Assembly (NCBI RefSeq): GCF_000253255.1
Contig: NC_015583.1
Coordinates: 248,001-312,000 of the forward strand
Source of the DNA: Novosphingobium sp. PP1Y
GTDB lineage: Bacteria; Pseudomonadota; Alphaproteobacteria; Sphingomonadales; Sphingomonadaceae
Reading direction: 5' to 3'
Length of the DNA stretch: 64,000 nt
Made by a program: the position numbers and the translations under genes. Positions 1 through 9,540 of this stretch are shown one piece after another. Positions within the stretch are counted from its first letter, which is position 1. Each line of letters starts with the position of its first letter. Under the pieces are notes generated by a model. That model had not been told where the DNA came from and did not search any database. It worked only from the letters and a program-made list of their open reading frames with translations.

Positions 1-1149
1 ATCGTCCCTCCCGGCGGCTACCGCATGATCGTGGAGGACAAGGACGGACGCGGCTATGCCGAGTTGGCCAAGGCCGCAGGCGCGATGATCGCGCAGGCGA
101 ACCAGACGCCTGAACTGAAGCAGGTCTATACCCTCTTCAACCTCAACACGCCGCGCGTCTATGCCGATGTCGACCGTCGCAAGGCGGACATGCTCGGCGT
201 GCCGCCGGAGCGCGTATTCGAAGCCCTGCAAGTCTATCTCGGTTCCGCCTTCGTCAATGACTTCAACCTGCTGGGCCGCACCTATCGAGTCACTGCACAG
301 GCGGATTCGCCCTACCGCGGCACGACGGCGGACATCGCCAACCTCAAGACGCGCTCGAATTCGGGCGCAATGGTCCCGATCGGCTCGGTCGCGACCTTCG
401 AGGACAAGACCGGCCCCTACCGGGTCGTGCGCTACAACCTGCAACGCGCCGTCGAGGTCGATGGCAGCGTCGCGCCGGGCTATTCGACCGGACAGGCGCT
501 GACAACGATGGAGCGCATCGCCGACGATGCGCTGCCGGCAGGCTACGGCCACGAATGGACCGGAATTGCCTTCCAGCAGACCACTGCCGGCAATACCGCG
601 GGCGTCGTCTTCGGAATGGCAGTGCTGTTCGTGTTCCTTGTGCTTGCAGCGCAGTACGAAAGCCTGACACTGCCGCTGGCGATCATCCTGATCGTGCCGA
701 TGTGCCTCTTCGCGGCGATGCTGGGTGTCGACATCCGGGGCATGGACAACAATATCCTGACCCAGATCGGCCTCGTGGTGCTGATCGCGCTGGCGGCCAA
801 GAACGCGATCCTCGTGGTCGAATTCGCCAAGCAGGCCGAGGACGAACAGGGCATGTCGCCGGTCGAAGCCGCAGTCTTTGCGGCACGTACCCGCCTGCGC
901 CCGATCCTGATGACCAGCTTCGCCTTCATCCTGGGCGCAGTTCCGCTGGTGATCGCACAAGGAGCAGGCGCAGAGCTGCGCCAGGCGCTGGGCACGGCCG
1001 TGTTCTTCGGCATGGTCGGCGTCACCGGGTTCGGCCTGCTGTTCACCCCGACCTTCTATGTTGTGTGCCGCGCGCTGGGTGAGCGCCTGCGCCGCCGTCC
1101 TTCGGCCGGATCGCACGGGAACCATCCCCTGCCCGCCCCGGCCGAGTGA
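1..1149 (+). CDS. RND multidrug efflux permease, C-terminal part (5' end outside window)
   Basis: Inner-membrane pump of the HAE1 (AcrB/MexB-like) resistance-nodulation-division family, which exports hydrophobic compounds using the proton gradient. The frame is open from base 1, so only the C-terminal ~380 residues are present. Visible parts are the end of the periplasmic porter/docking domain and the last transmembrane bundle, including the family-typical stretches YESLTLPLAIILIVPM, NAILVVEFAKQ and RLRPILMTSFAFILGA. It ends with a TGA that directly precedes the outer-membrane channel gene, so the two form an operon; the membrane-fusion protein is presumably upstream. Substrate cannot be told from sequence. 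Confidence 0.95.
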   Translation: MVPPGGYRMIVEDKDGRGYAELAKAAGAMIAQANQTPELKQVYTLFNLNTPRVYADVDRRKADMLGVPPERVFEALQVYLGSAFVNDFNLLGRTYRVTAQADSPYRGTTADIANLKTRSNSGAMVPIGSVATFEDKTGPYRVVRYNLQRAVEVDGSVAPGYSTGQALTTMERIADDALPAGYGHEWTGIAFQQTTAGNTAGVVFGMAVLFVFLVLAAQYESLTLPLAIILIVPMCLFAAMLGVDIRGMDNNILTQIGLVVLIALAAKNAILVVEFAKQAEDEQGMSPVEAAVFAARTRLRPILMTSFAFILGAVPLVIAQGAGAELRQALGTAVFFGMVGVTGFGLLFTPTFYVVCRALGERLRRRPSAGSHGNHPLPAPAE

Positions 1150-1163
1150 AAGGAATTACCCTG

Positions 1164-2600
1164 ATGAAAACACGCAGTTTCCTTGCCGCACTGCTTGCCG
1201 CGACCAGCCTTGCTGCCTGCGCCGCCGGACCCGACTATATCGCGCCCACACCTCTACCGCGCGGCGATGCCGCATTCATCGGCGCTCGATCGTCCGCAGT
1301 GTCGACAGACGCGGTACAGTCTGACTGGTGGCGGCTCTACGACGATCCGGTGCTAGATGCCCTGGTCCTGGACGCACTGGCGGCGAATACAGATATCCGC
1401 GTTGCCGTGGCGCGGATCGAACGGGCACGGGCCAGCCTGCGCGGATCGCGTTCGGAGACCTTGCCGCAGACGGCTATCGAAGGGTCCGGGACTTACGGCC
1501 GCGCCTCGCAGGCACGCACCCTGCCCGGCGCCGACCGGGAGGGCCGCACCGTCGATGCCGGCCTTTCCGTCTCCTATGAGCTGGACCTGTTCGGCCGCGT
1601 CTCACGCGGGGTCGAAGCATCGCGGGCCGACCTGAGCGCCGCGCAGGAGGACGCCGATGCGGTCCGGGTCACGGTCGTGGCCGATACCGTGCGCGCCTAT
1701 GTCGATGCCGCCAGCTATGCAGAGCAGCTGGCCGTCGCACAGCGCACGGTCGACCTGCTCGACCGCTCCGTGCGCATCACCGGGGCGCGTTTTGAGCGCG
1801 GGCTGAACCAGAAGCTGGACGTCATCCGCGTCACGCAGCTACGCGACGAACAGGCCGCGACCATCCCAGCGTTGCAGGCCCAGCGCGACGCCGCGCTTTT
1901 CCGTCTCGCCACCCTCACCGGCAAGACCCCGCAGGACCTGCCGGAGGCAGCGCGCGAACGCACCACGACGCCCGATGTCCAGCAGCCTATCCCGGTCGGC
2001 GATGGCCAGGCTCTGCTTGCCCGACGTCCCGACGTCAGGGCGGCCGAGCGCCGTCTCGCCGCCGACACTGCCCGCATCGGCGTCGCGACAGCCGATCTCT
2101 ACCCGCGCATCACGCTGGGCGGATCGATCGGTACCACTGCCGTGGGTGCGACCGACATCTTCGCGGGAGGACCTTTGCGCTGGCTGCTGGGACCGCTGAT
2201 TTCCTGGGCCTTCCCCAACCAGGAAGCGATCCGCGCCCGGATTGGCGAAGCAAAGGCCGATACCAAGGCAGACCTTGCCGCCTTCGACGGTACCGTCCTG
2301 CGGGCCCTGGAAGAAACCGAGACGGCGCTCTCCGCCTATCGCAATGCCCTGCTGCGCAAGGAACAACTGGCATCGGCCCGGGAAGCCGCCGACCGCGCCG
2401 CGCAAGTGAGCATCGCGCGCCAGAGCCGCGGCCAGATCGACGCCCTCGACGTCCTCGACGCGCAGCGCACCCTCGCCCGGTCCGAAGCCGCCTATACGCA
2501 GGCGACTCAAGGCGTGGCCCGCGCTCAAGTCGATCTCTTCCGCGCCCTCGGCGGCACATGGCAGGAATGGCCGCAAGGCCTTGCATCGGCTCAGCACTGA
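1164..2600 (+). CDS. OprM/NodT-type outer-membrane efflux lipoprotein
   Basis: Outer-membrane channel of a tripartite RND pump. The N-terminus is a lipoprotein signal with a lipobox ending LAAC (acylated Cys at about residue 19), followed by the NodT-type start GPDYIAPTPLP. Two outer-membrane efflux repeats follow, rich in long helices (ERARASLRGSRSETLPQ; ADTARIGVATADLYPRITLGG; IDALDVLDAQRTLARSEAAY). About 478 residues is normal for the family. An in-frame GTG exists at 1146 overlapping the permease stop. ATG 1164 is preferred because it begins the signal peptide directly and has AAAGGA upstream. It is co-transcribed with the permease. Confidence 0.95.
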   Translation: MKTRSFLAALLAATSLAACAAGPDYIAPTPLPRGDAAFIGARSSAVSTDAVQSDWWRLYDDPVLDALVLDALAANTDIRVAVARIERARASLRGSRSETLPQTAIEGSGTYGRASQARTLPGADREGRTVDAGLSVSYELDLFGRVSRGVEASRADLSAAQEDADAVRVTVVADTVRAYVDAASYAEQLAVAQRTVDLLDRSVRITGARFERGLNQKLDVIRVTQLRDEQAATIPALQAQRDAALFRLATLTGKTPQDLPEAARERTTTPDVQQPIPVGDGQALLARRPDVRAAERRLAADTARIGVATADLYPRITLGGSIGTTAVGATDIFAGGPLRWLLGPLISWAFPNQEAIRARIGEAKADTKADLAAFDGTVLRALEETETALSAYRNALLRKEQLASAREAADRAAQVSIARQSRGQIDALDVLDAQRTLARSEAAYTQATQGVARAQVDLFRALGGTWQEWPQGLASAQH

Positions 2601-2673
2601 CCGCCGCGAGTTAGAGATCCCGCCCGGACTGCGCTTGCCAGAAGCGCGGATCGAGGGCCTGATCGCATTTGCG

Positions 2674-2698
2674 GGAACCCGTGCCGATCTTGTGCGTT
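2674..2698 (+). promoter_or_regulatory. Possible EcfG (general stress sigma) promoter upstream of the hybrid kinase
   Basis: GGAAC at 2674-2678 is separated by 16 bases from CGTT at 2695-2698. This matches the GGAAC-N16/17-CGTT consensus of the alphaproteobacterial EcfG/ECF15 general-stress sigma factor. It lies about 115 bases before the start of the sensor kinase in the gap after the efflux operon. HWE kinases downstream commonly feed the PhyR-NepR-EcfG pathway, which makes the match meaningful, but no PhyR, NepR or EcfG is in the window. Transcription is not shown. Confidence 0.45.
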
Positions 2699-2814
2699 AG
2701 CGCGCAGTCGACACAGGGGATTCTTCGCATGCAATCGTCAGGTACCGGCAGACTGCGCAAGCCTCGCGCAGGAGTCGGAAGTACTTCTCACTCGCTCATC
2801 GTGTGGTTTTGGGG

Positions 2815-5800
2815 ATGAAGGACAAGATCAAGTCCGGGCACCCCTCCCTGATCTATTTCGGCCTCGCCCTCTCCCTTCTCCTGCCCTTCCTTGCCGACCT
2901 GACCTTCCCCCTCGGCACGGCCGTCTGGGTGGTCTACCTCCTGCCCGTGGTGCTGGCCTATGTCGCGCCTTCACCGCTGGTGCCGCCCGTCATCGCCGCG
3001 GTAGCAACCTTGCTGGCCATACTCGGCTTCCTGTTCGCTCCGGCCGGCATCGACCCGACGCTTGCCATCACCAATCGCAGCGTCGGCACCGCGGTGACCT
3101 GGCTGCTTGCGGGGGTGGGCTATCTGTTCGTGCGCAACCGGCTGACGGTCCTGCATGAACGCTGGCTGCAGGCCGGCCAGGTCGGGCTAGCGCGCGAGAT
3201 CAGCGGCGAGAAGAAACTGGATGAACTGGGCGATGCCGCGCTGCGATATCTGTCCGGCTATCTCGGCGCCCGCGCCGGAGCGATCTACATTCGCAACGGC
3301 CAGGGATATCGCCGCCATGCCACGTATGGCGTTCCCGCCGAAGCCCCGATCCCCTCCAGTTTCGATATCGGCGACGGACTTCTCGGACAGGCGGTCAGAG
3401 AGCGGCGCGCCTTCGTGCTGGATCAGGTCCCCGACGGTTATCTCTACTTCGGTTCGGGCCTTGGACAGGCAAAACCGGCGACCTTGCTGATTGCCAATAC
3501 CTATGCCGACGGCGTGGTCAACGCGGTGATCGAGCTGGGCCTTCCGGCAGGCCGGATCGACCATGCGCGGGAATTTCTGGAACGGATCGAAGGTCAACTG
3601 GGCGTCGCCATCCGCTCCGGCAAGTACAGGGAAAGGCTGCAGGAACTGCTCGCCGAGACGCAGCAGCAAGCCGAAGAGCTTCAGGCCCAGAGCGAGGAAC
3701 TGCGCGCCAGCAACGAAGAACTGGAAACGCAGAGCCGACAGCTTCAGGATTCCGCCAAGGAACTGGAAGCCCAGCAAAGCGAGCTTGAGCAGACCAACGC
3801 CCAGCTCGAGGAACAGGCGCGCCAGCTCGAGGTTCAGCGCGACGATCTGACGCGGGCGCAGAAGTCGCTCAAGGCACAGGCCGGAGACCTGGAACAGGCC
3901 AGCCGCTACAAATCCGAATTCCTCGCCAACATGAGCCACGAACTGCGCACGCCGCTCAATTCCCTCCTGATCATGGCGCGGCTTTTGGCGGAAAACCGCT
4001 CCGGCAACCTGACCGAGGAACAGGTCAAGCACGCGCAGACCATCGAGACTTCGGGCAACGACCTCCTCATCCTGATCAATGACGTTCTCGACATCTCGAA
4101 GATCGAGGCAGGCAAGGTCGAGCTCGACCCCCATGTCACCGGCGTCTCGGGCATCGCCGAGAAGCTGCGGCGCCTGTTCGAACCGGCGGCGACGAACAAG
4201 GGCCTCGACTTCGCCATCGAGATAGAAGAACCGGACCTCGCCCTCGAAACCGATCCGCAGCGCGTCGAGCAAGTGCTCAAGAACTTCCTGTCCAACGCGA
4301 TCAAGTTCACCGAACGCGGCCGGATTGCCCTCTCCGTTGCCCGTCAGGACGATGACAGGATCGCCTTCACGGTGCATGACACCGGCGTCGGCATTCCGGC
4401 CGATCAACAAGGCGCGATCTTCGAGGCATTCCGCCAGGCCGATGGGTCAGTCAGCCGCAAATACGGCGGGACCGGCCTTGGCCTGTCGATCTCGCGCGAA
4501 CTGGCGCACCTGCTGGGCGGCGAAGTCTCTGTCGAAAGTGAGCCGGGCGAAGGAAGCGCCTTCTCGCTCATCCTGCCCGCCAAGTTCTCGTCCCCGACAG
4601 GGGAGGTCGCGCAGCGTCCCGCTCCGAAGCCTTCCGCACCGAGAAACAAGCCCGCTCCGGCGGCCTGTCCGCCTGCCCGCTCTTCCCATGCGCCCGAAGA
4701 CGATCGCGAGCGCCTCGCTGCGGACGGCCGGGTGATCCTCATCGTCGAGGACGATCCCGTCTTCGCCCAGATCCTGCGCGATCTCGTGCGCGAACAGGGC
4801 TTTTCCACCCTGATTGCCGACACCGCCGACGAAGGCGCCCTGCTCGCCCGGCAATACATTCCCAGCGCCGTCATCCTCGACATGAACCTGCCCGATCACA
4901 CCGGGCTTTCCGTGCTCGACCGCATCAAGCGCGATGTGCGCACCCGCCACATCCCGGTGCACGTCGTCTCGGTCGACGACGAGAGCCAGACCGCACTTGC
5001 CAGCGGCGCAATGGGCTATCTGTTCAAGCCTGTGCAGCGCGAACAGCTCGTGCAGATGCTCGATAGCCTTGAGCAGCGCATGGTGCAGCGCATGCGCCGC
5101 GTGCTCGTCGTCGAGGACGATGCCAAGCAGGCCGAAAGCGTCAGTCTCCTGCTGGGTTCGCGCGATGTCGAGACGGTCGAGGCCTTCTCTGCGGCACAGT
5201 GTTTCGAGATGCTCGAGCGCGAGAGCTTCGACTGCATGGTCCTCGACCTCAACCTGCCCGACGCGTCTGGAATGGAACTGCTCGAACGCCTGAGTGCGGA
5301 CGAGAGCATGCCCTTCCCGCCGGTGATCGTCTATACCGGCCGCGACCTTTCCGCAGCAGAGGAGCTCAAGCTCCGCCGTTATTCCAAGTCGATCATCGTC
5401 AAGGGCGCCAAGTCCCCCGAGCGCCTGCTCGATGAAGTCACCCTGTTCCTGCACAAGGTCGTCTCCGACCTCCCCGAGCCGCAGCAGCAGTTGATCGTCA
5501 AGTCGCTGAACCGCGACGAGGCGCTGCAGGGGCGCAACGTGCTTGTCGTCGAGGACGACATTCGCAACATCTACGCCCTGTCGAGCGTGCTGGAACCGCA
5601 CGGCGTCAATGTCCGCATCGCGCGCAACGGGATCGAGGCGCTCAATTCACTGGACGAGGCGATGACCGGCAATACGCCCGTCGAGCTAATTCTGATGGAC
5701 GTGATGATGCCGGAAATGGACGGCCTGACCGCCACCCGCAAGATCCGCGAGCGCGAGTGGGGACGCTCCCTGCCGATCATCGCCCTGACCGCCAAGGCGA

Positions 5801-5910
5801 TGGAGCGCGATCAGCAGGAATGCATCGAGGCCGGTGCCAGCGACTATCTTTCCAAACCTCTCGACGTCGACAAACTCCTGAGCCTGGTGCGGGTATGGAT
5901 GCCGCGTTGA
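2815..5910 (+). CDS. Membrane-bound GAF hybrid sensor histidine kinase with three receiver domains
   Basis: Inner-membrane signalling kinase of about 1031 residues. Order: several hydrophobic helices (about 14-110), a GAF-like sensor domain (about 120-260), a long Glu/Gln-rich coiled coil (about 270-360), a HisKA domain with phospho-acceptor His375 in MSHELRTPLNSLL, and a HATPase with N-box Asn494, DTGVGIP and GTGLGLSIS. Three receiver domains follow with phospho-acceptor Asp at about 689, 811 and 962. The first two receivers are linked by a short linker, and the third is the most canonical (LMDVMMPEMDGLTA). The start is ATG 2815; a GTG at 2803 is an alternative and neither has a clear ribosome site. 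The 3' end overlaps the CheR-like gene by 16 bases, so the two act together. The signal sensed is unknown. Confidence 0.92.
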   Translation: MKDKIKSGHPSLIYFGLALSLLLPFLADLTFPLGTAVWVVYLLPVVLAYVAPSPLVPPVIAAVATLLAILGFLFAPAGIDPTLAITNRSVGTAVTWLLAGVGYLFVRNRLTVLHERWLQAGQVGLAREISGEKKLDELGDAALRYLSGYLGARAGAIYIRNGQGYRRHATYGVPAEAPIPSSFDIGDGLLGQAVRERRAFVLDQVPDGYLYFGSGLGQAKPATLLIANTYADGVVNAVIELGLPAGRIDHAREFLERIEGQLGVAIRSGKYRERLQELLAETQQQAEELQAQSEELRASNEELETQSRQLQDSAKELEAQQSELEQTNAQLEEQARQLEVQRDDLTRAQKSLKAQAGDLEQASRYKSEFLANMSHELRTPLNSLLIMARLLAENRSGNLTEEQVKHAQTIETSGNDLLILINDVLDISKIEAGKVELDPHVTGVSGIAEKLRRLFEPAATNKGLDFAIEIEEPDLALETDPQRVEQVLKNFLSNAIKFTERGRIALSVARQDDDRIAFTVHDTGVGIPADQQGAIFEAFRQADGSVSRKYGGTGLGLSISRELAHLLGGEVSVESEPGEGSAFSLILPAKFSSPTGEVAQRPAPKPSAPRNKPAPAACPPARSSHAPEDDRERLAADGRVILIVEDDPVFAQILRDLVREQGFSTLIADTADEGALLARQYIPSAVILDMNLPDHTGLSVLDRIKRDVRTRHIPVHVVSVDDESQTALASGAMGYLFKPVQREQLVQMLDSLEQRMVQRMRRVLVVEDDAKQAESVSLLLGSRDVETVEAFSAAQCFEMLERESFDCMVLDLNLPDASGMELLERLSADESMPFPPVIVYTGRDLSAAEELKLRRYSKSIIVKGAKSPERLLDEVTLFLHKVVSDLPEPQQQLIVKSLNRDEALQGRNVLVVEDDIRNIYALSSVLEPHGVNVRIARNGIEALNSLDEAMTGNTPVELILMDVMMPEMDGLTATRKIREREWGRSLPIIALTAKAMERDQQECIEAGASDYLSKPLDVDKLLSLVRVWMPR

Positions 5911-6767
5911 TCGAAACCTTCGAACCGCACGAGGAGATCGAGCTGGATCTCCTGCTCGAGGCAATCTGGCGCCATTACCATTACGATTTCCGCGGCTATT
6001 CGCGCGGTTCGTTGCACCGGCGCCTGGTGCGGGCGATGCAGAGGTTCCACTGCGCCAGCCTTTCCGAGCTGCAGCACCGGATCCTGCGCGAGCCTGCGGC
6101 TTTCGCAGAGCTGATGGGATTCCTGACCATCCAGGTGAGCGAGATGTTTCGCGACCCCGGCTACTTCCGCGTCCTGCGGGAAAACGTCATCCCGCATCTC
6201 AAGACCTTTCCCTCGATCAAGATCTGGATTGCGGGATGCGCCAACGGCGAGGAATTCTACTCGCTCGCCATTCTCCTGCGCGAGGAAGGGCTGGAGGATC
6301 GGGCGATCTTCTATTGCACCGACATCAGCCCGGCCGCCCTCAAGCGCGCGCAGGCCGGCGTCTACGACCTCGACCGGATGGCGCAGTTCACCGAAAACCA
6401 CCAGCAGTCCGGCGCGCGTACATCGCTGTCGGACCATTACACCGCGGCATATGGCAGCGCGATTTTCGACAAGTCCTTGCGCCGGCGCGCCGTTTTTGCC
6501 GAACATAATCTGGCCAGTGACGAGGTCTTTTCCGAAGTCCACCTCGTTTCCAGCCGCAACGTGCTCATCTACTTCGACCGGCCGCTACAGGACAGGGCAC
6601 TCGGCCTGTTCGCGGACTCACTCGTTCGCGGCGGATTTGTGGGGCTCGGGACCAAGGAGACCCTGCGCCTTTCACGCTATTCCCCGGCCTTCGGCGATTT
6701 CGACGATCACATGAAGATCTACCGTCGCAACACCCTGCCGCTGCGAGAGATTACCCATGCACCCTGA
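5895..6767 (+). CDS. CheR-like protein-glutamate methyltransferase
   Basis: SAM-dependent methyltransferase of the CheR family, about 290 residues. An N-terminal helical CheR_N domain (about 20-85) is followed by the catalytic domain with the SAM site KIWIAGCANGEEFYSLA and the family block SRNVLIYFD. The start ATG 5895 lies inside the 3' end of the hybrid kinase gene; an upstream extension would read through that gene and is not credible. The 3' end overlaps the next kinase gene by 11 bases. No chemoreceptor or flagellar gene is nearby, so it probably modifies a signalling partner in this operon rather than serving classical chemotaxis. This is inference. Confidence 0.9.
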   Translation: MDAALIETFEPHEEIELDLLLEAIWRHYHYDFRGYSRGSLHRRLVRAMQRFHCASLSELQHRILREPAAFAELMGFLTIQVSEMFRDPGYFRVLRENVIPHLKTFPSIKIWIAGCANGEEFYSLAILLREEGLEDRAIFYCTDISPAALKRAQAGVYDLDRMAQFTENHQQSGARTSLSDHYTAAYGSAIFDKSLRRRAVFAEHNLASDEVFSEVHLVSSRNVLIYFDRPLQDRALGLFADSLVRGGFVGLGTKETLRLSRYSPAFGDFDDHMKIYRRNTLPLREITHAP

Positions 6768-8574
6768 CCCCATCCGTATCCTCGCCGTTGACGACATCGC
6801 CGAGAATCTCGTTGCCCTCGATGCCCTTCTCGCGGATGGCGAAGTCGAGATCCTGCAGGCCCGATCGGGCGAGGAAGCTCTGGAACTCCTGCTCTGCCAC
6901 GATGTCGCACTGGCACTGCTCGATGTGCAGATGCCAGGAATGGATGGCTTCGAACTGGCCGAATTGATGCGGGGGCTCGAACGGACGCGTTCGATCCCGA
7001 TCCTCTTCCTCACCGCAGTCGCCACCGATGAACGCCGCCGCTTTCGCGGATACGAAGCAGGCGCGGTCGATTACCTCCTCAAGCCGGTCGACACCCATAT
7101 CCTGCGCAGCAAGGTCAATGTCTTCACCGAGCTGTACGCCCACCGGCGCGAACTGGCCCGCCAGCGCGACGATCTGGCCACTGCACTGGCCCGGATCACC
7201 GCGCACAGCGACAACTCCCCGCTCGCAATCGTCGAACTCGACAGTGCCCAGCAAGTGATTGCCTGGTCGAACGGTGCCGAACGCCTGTTCGGCTGGCGCG
7301 CGGCGGAAGTGAAAGGATATAACGCCAGCCGGATCGGCTGGCTCAGCGCCGAAGATGCCGACACGTTCAGCGCACTCGTCGGCAACATGATCGACGGAAA
7401 GGCCAACCGCGAAACACATACGCTCCGGTTTCTGACAACGACCGGCTTTACCTTGACCTGCGAATGCTACTGTTCGGCAATCTACGATCCTGCCGGGCAG
7501 TTGATCTCCGTGAACGTACAGATCCTGGACATTACCGACCGCGTTCGGGCCGAAGAAGCGCAGCGCCTGCTCAATGGCGAGCTCAATCACCGGGTGAAGA
7601 ACACGCTTGCCACGGTTCAGGCCATATCCCGCCAGACCTTGCGCTTTTCCTCCGGCCCGGGGGATTTCTCCACCACTTTCCTGGGGCGTATCGACGCCTT
7701 GGCAAAGGCACATTCACTGCTAAGCAGCGCCACATGGCAGGGCGCAGACCTCCGCCAGCTCATCGCCGGGCAGGTCGCGATCGGGACTTTCGACCCCGCT
7801 CGGGTCGAGGCGCAGGGGCCGGACGTCGACCTGGGGCCCGAACCCGCCCTGCACCTTGCGCTGGTCCTGCACGAACTTGTCACCAATGCCCACAAGTACG
7901 GCGCTCTCTCAGGGCCTGAGGGCACTGTGTCGCTGAACTGGGAGATCGCTGACGATCGGCTGAAACTCGACTGGGTGGAAAGCGGCGGCCCGCTCGTGGA
8001 GGCGCCTACGCGGACGGGCTTTGGCAAGACGATGATCGAACGCAGTCTGGCAGCCGATGGCGGCGGCGCGACGATGCACGCCGATCCGGCCGGTATGAAG
8101 TGGGAACTCGTTCTTCCCTGTCCAGCCTCCGCCAGGGCCGCACGCAAGCAGCCCGAAGCGCAAGGAGACGTGATGCGCAAGCCAGATGCCGAAGCCCCCG
8201 TCTGCACCCTTGCCGACATGCGGATCCTCGTCATCGAGGACGAACCGCTGGTTTCCATAGAACTCATGACAATCATCGAAGATGCCGGCGGTATCGTCAC
8301 AGGCTCGGCATCGACCGTCGCGTCCGCACTCCGCCTGATCGAAAGCACCGAAGCGGACGGCGCGATCCTCGACGGCAATCTTCGCGGGGAATCGGTGGAA
8401 GGCATCGCCGCGACCCTGCAAGCGCGCGGCATCCCCTTCGCCTTCGTCAGTGGATACGGCCGCGAGAACCTGCCAGCCGGTTCCGAGGATGTCCCGCTTC
8501 TTTCCAAGCCATTCCGTTCGGACCAGATCGTATCGGCAATCAACGCATTCACGAAGCTCGCAGCCCCTTCGTAA
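6757..8574 (+). CDS. REC-PAS-HWE histidine kinase-REC signalling protein
   Basis: Soluble kinase of 605 residues with a receiver at each end. The N-terminal REC has phospho-acceptor Asp56 (LLDVQMPGMDGFEL). A PAS domain spans about 140-265. The HWE-type kinase core has His278 in ELNHRVKNTLATVQAI, the HWE-specific His in LHELVTNAHKYGAL, and a W-x-E motif (WVESGG). The C-terminal REC has Asp539 (AILDGNLRG). With no membrane segment, input probably comes from the hybrid kinase and CheR encoded just upstream and overlapping. HWE kinases in alphaproteobacteria often phosphorylate PhyR or stand-alone receivers; which partner is used here is not known. Confidence 0.92.
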   Translation: MHPDPIRILAVDDIAENLVALDALLADGEVEILQARSGEEALELLLCHDVALALLDVQMPGMDGFELAELMRGLERTRSIPILFLTAVATDERRRFRGYEAGAVDYLLKPVDTHILRSKVNVFTELYAHRRELARQRDDLATALARITAHSDNSPLAIVELDSAQQVIAWSNGAERLFGWRAAEVKGYNASRIGWLSAEDADTFSALVGNMIDGKANRETHTLRFLTTTGFTLTCECYCSAIYDPAGQLISVNVQILDITDRVRAEEAQRLLNGELNHRVKNTLATVQAISRQTLRFSSGPGDFSTTFLGRIDALAKAHSLLSSATWQGADLRQLIAGQVAIGTFDPARVEAQGPDVDLGPEPALHLALVLHELVTNAHKYGALSGPEGTVSLNWEIADDRLKLDWVESGGPLVEAPTRTGFGKTMIERSLAADGGGATMHADPAGMKWELVLPCPASARAARKQPEAQGDVMRKPDAEAPVCTLADMRILVIEDEPLVSIELMTIIEDAGGIVTGSASTVASALRLIESTEADGAILDGNLRGESVEGIAATLQARGIPFAFVSGYGRENLPAGSEDVPLLSKPFRSDQIVSAINAFTKLAAPS

Positions 8575-8768
8575 AGCAGAAATACGCCATCGCTCGAGCA
8601 TTGCCTCATCCAGGTATTCGAACGAATCGCAGGTCGGAAATCTGAGTGAAAGGCACGTTTCACAATTGAACACTTGATCGGCTTAAGGTCACAAGTGCAC
8701 GAAGAAAGCCGCGTTCCGGGCCAGATTAGGCCTTAAATCGTGCGCACAAATACCCCATAATAAAGGGC

Positions 8769-9458
8769 ATGTCTAAGAAGCCGTCCGAATTCAACAGACG
8801 CAACTTGCTGTTCGCTGGAGCGACTTTCGCTGCCGCTGCATTGATCAAACGTTCGTCACCCGCTCCGGTTCCCGCGCTACCCTCCGCATCCGCCCGGCCG
8901 TGGCGCAGTCCCGCGGTAGCAAGACACTCGTCCGTCGGGCCGAAGTTCGATGTAAATCCCAAACTGCTGGAGAAAGCGCTCGCCGCGCTCGATACGCATT
9001 CGGGACGGATCCGGGATCATGGCCGAATCGCTTTCGTCGACTTTTCGGTTTCCTCTTCGAGGCGAAGGATGCACTTCCTCGACATCGAAAATGGCAAGAC
9101 AAAACAGATCCTTGTTGCGCACGGTTCCGGCTCGGACCCCGACCATACCGGCTTTGTCGAGCGGTTTTCGAACGCTATCGGGTCGAATGCCTCCAGCCAG
9201 GGCGCCTTTCTGACCGACGATTACTACGTCGGCAAGCATGGCCGATCGCAGCGACTGATCGGCCTCGATCCCACGAACGACAACGCTCTAGACCGCGCCA
9301 TCGTGTTGCATAGCGCATGGTATGCGAACGAGGACATGATCCATACACATGGAATGCTGGGACGCAGCCAGGGATGCTTCGCTGTGGGGGAGACGCACCT
9401 TGACGATCTCTTCTCGTTTCTTGGCAAGGGTCGCATGATTTACGCGGGCCGCGCCTGA
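8769..9458 (+). CDS. Exported L,D-transpeptidase catalytic-domain protein (YkuD_2 family)
   Basis: Cell-wall enzyme of about 229 residues. The N-terminus FNRRNLLFAGATFAAAALI carries a twin-arginine pair before a hydrophobic stretch, which looks like a Tat signal. The rest matches the murein L,D-transpeptidase catalytic-domain family (IAFVDFSVSSSRRRMHFLDI ... HGSGSDPDHTGF ... HTHGMLGRSQGCFAVG), with the probable catalytic Cys203 in SQGCF. It likely forms or edits 3-3 peptide cross-links or attaches proteins to murein. The 194-base gap before it holds no recognised gene. The gene is followed 82 bases later by a second, unrelated-type L,D-transpeptidase. Confidence 0.85.
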   Translation: MSKKPSEFNRRNLLFAGATFAAAALIKRSSPAPVPALPSASARPWRSPAVARHSSVGPKFDVNPKLLEKALAALDTHSGRIRDHGRIAFVDFSVSSSRRRMHFLDIENGKTKQILVAHGSGSDPDHTGFVERFSNAIGSNASSQGAFLTDDYYVGKHGRSQRLIGLDPTNDNALDRAIVLHSAWYANEDMIHTHGMLGRSQGCFAVGETHLDDLFSFLGKGRMIYAGRA

Positions 9459-9540
9459 ACTCATCGCGCCATTACTTTTCCGGCCATGCAACATCGGTGA
9501 TGCACAATCGTTAACATACAGGTCTTTCAAGGAGATCCGT

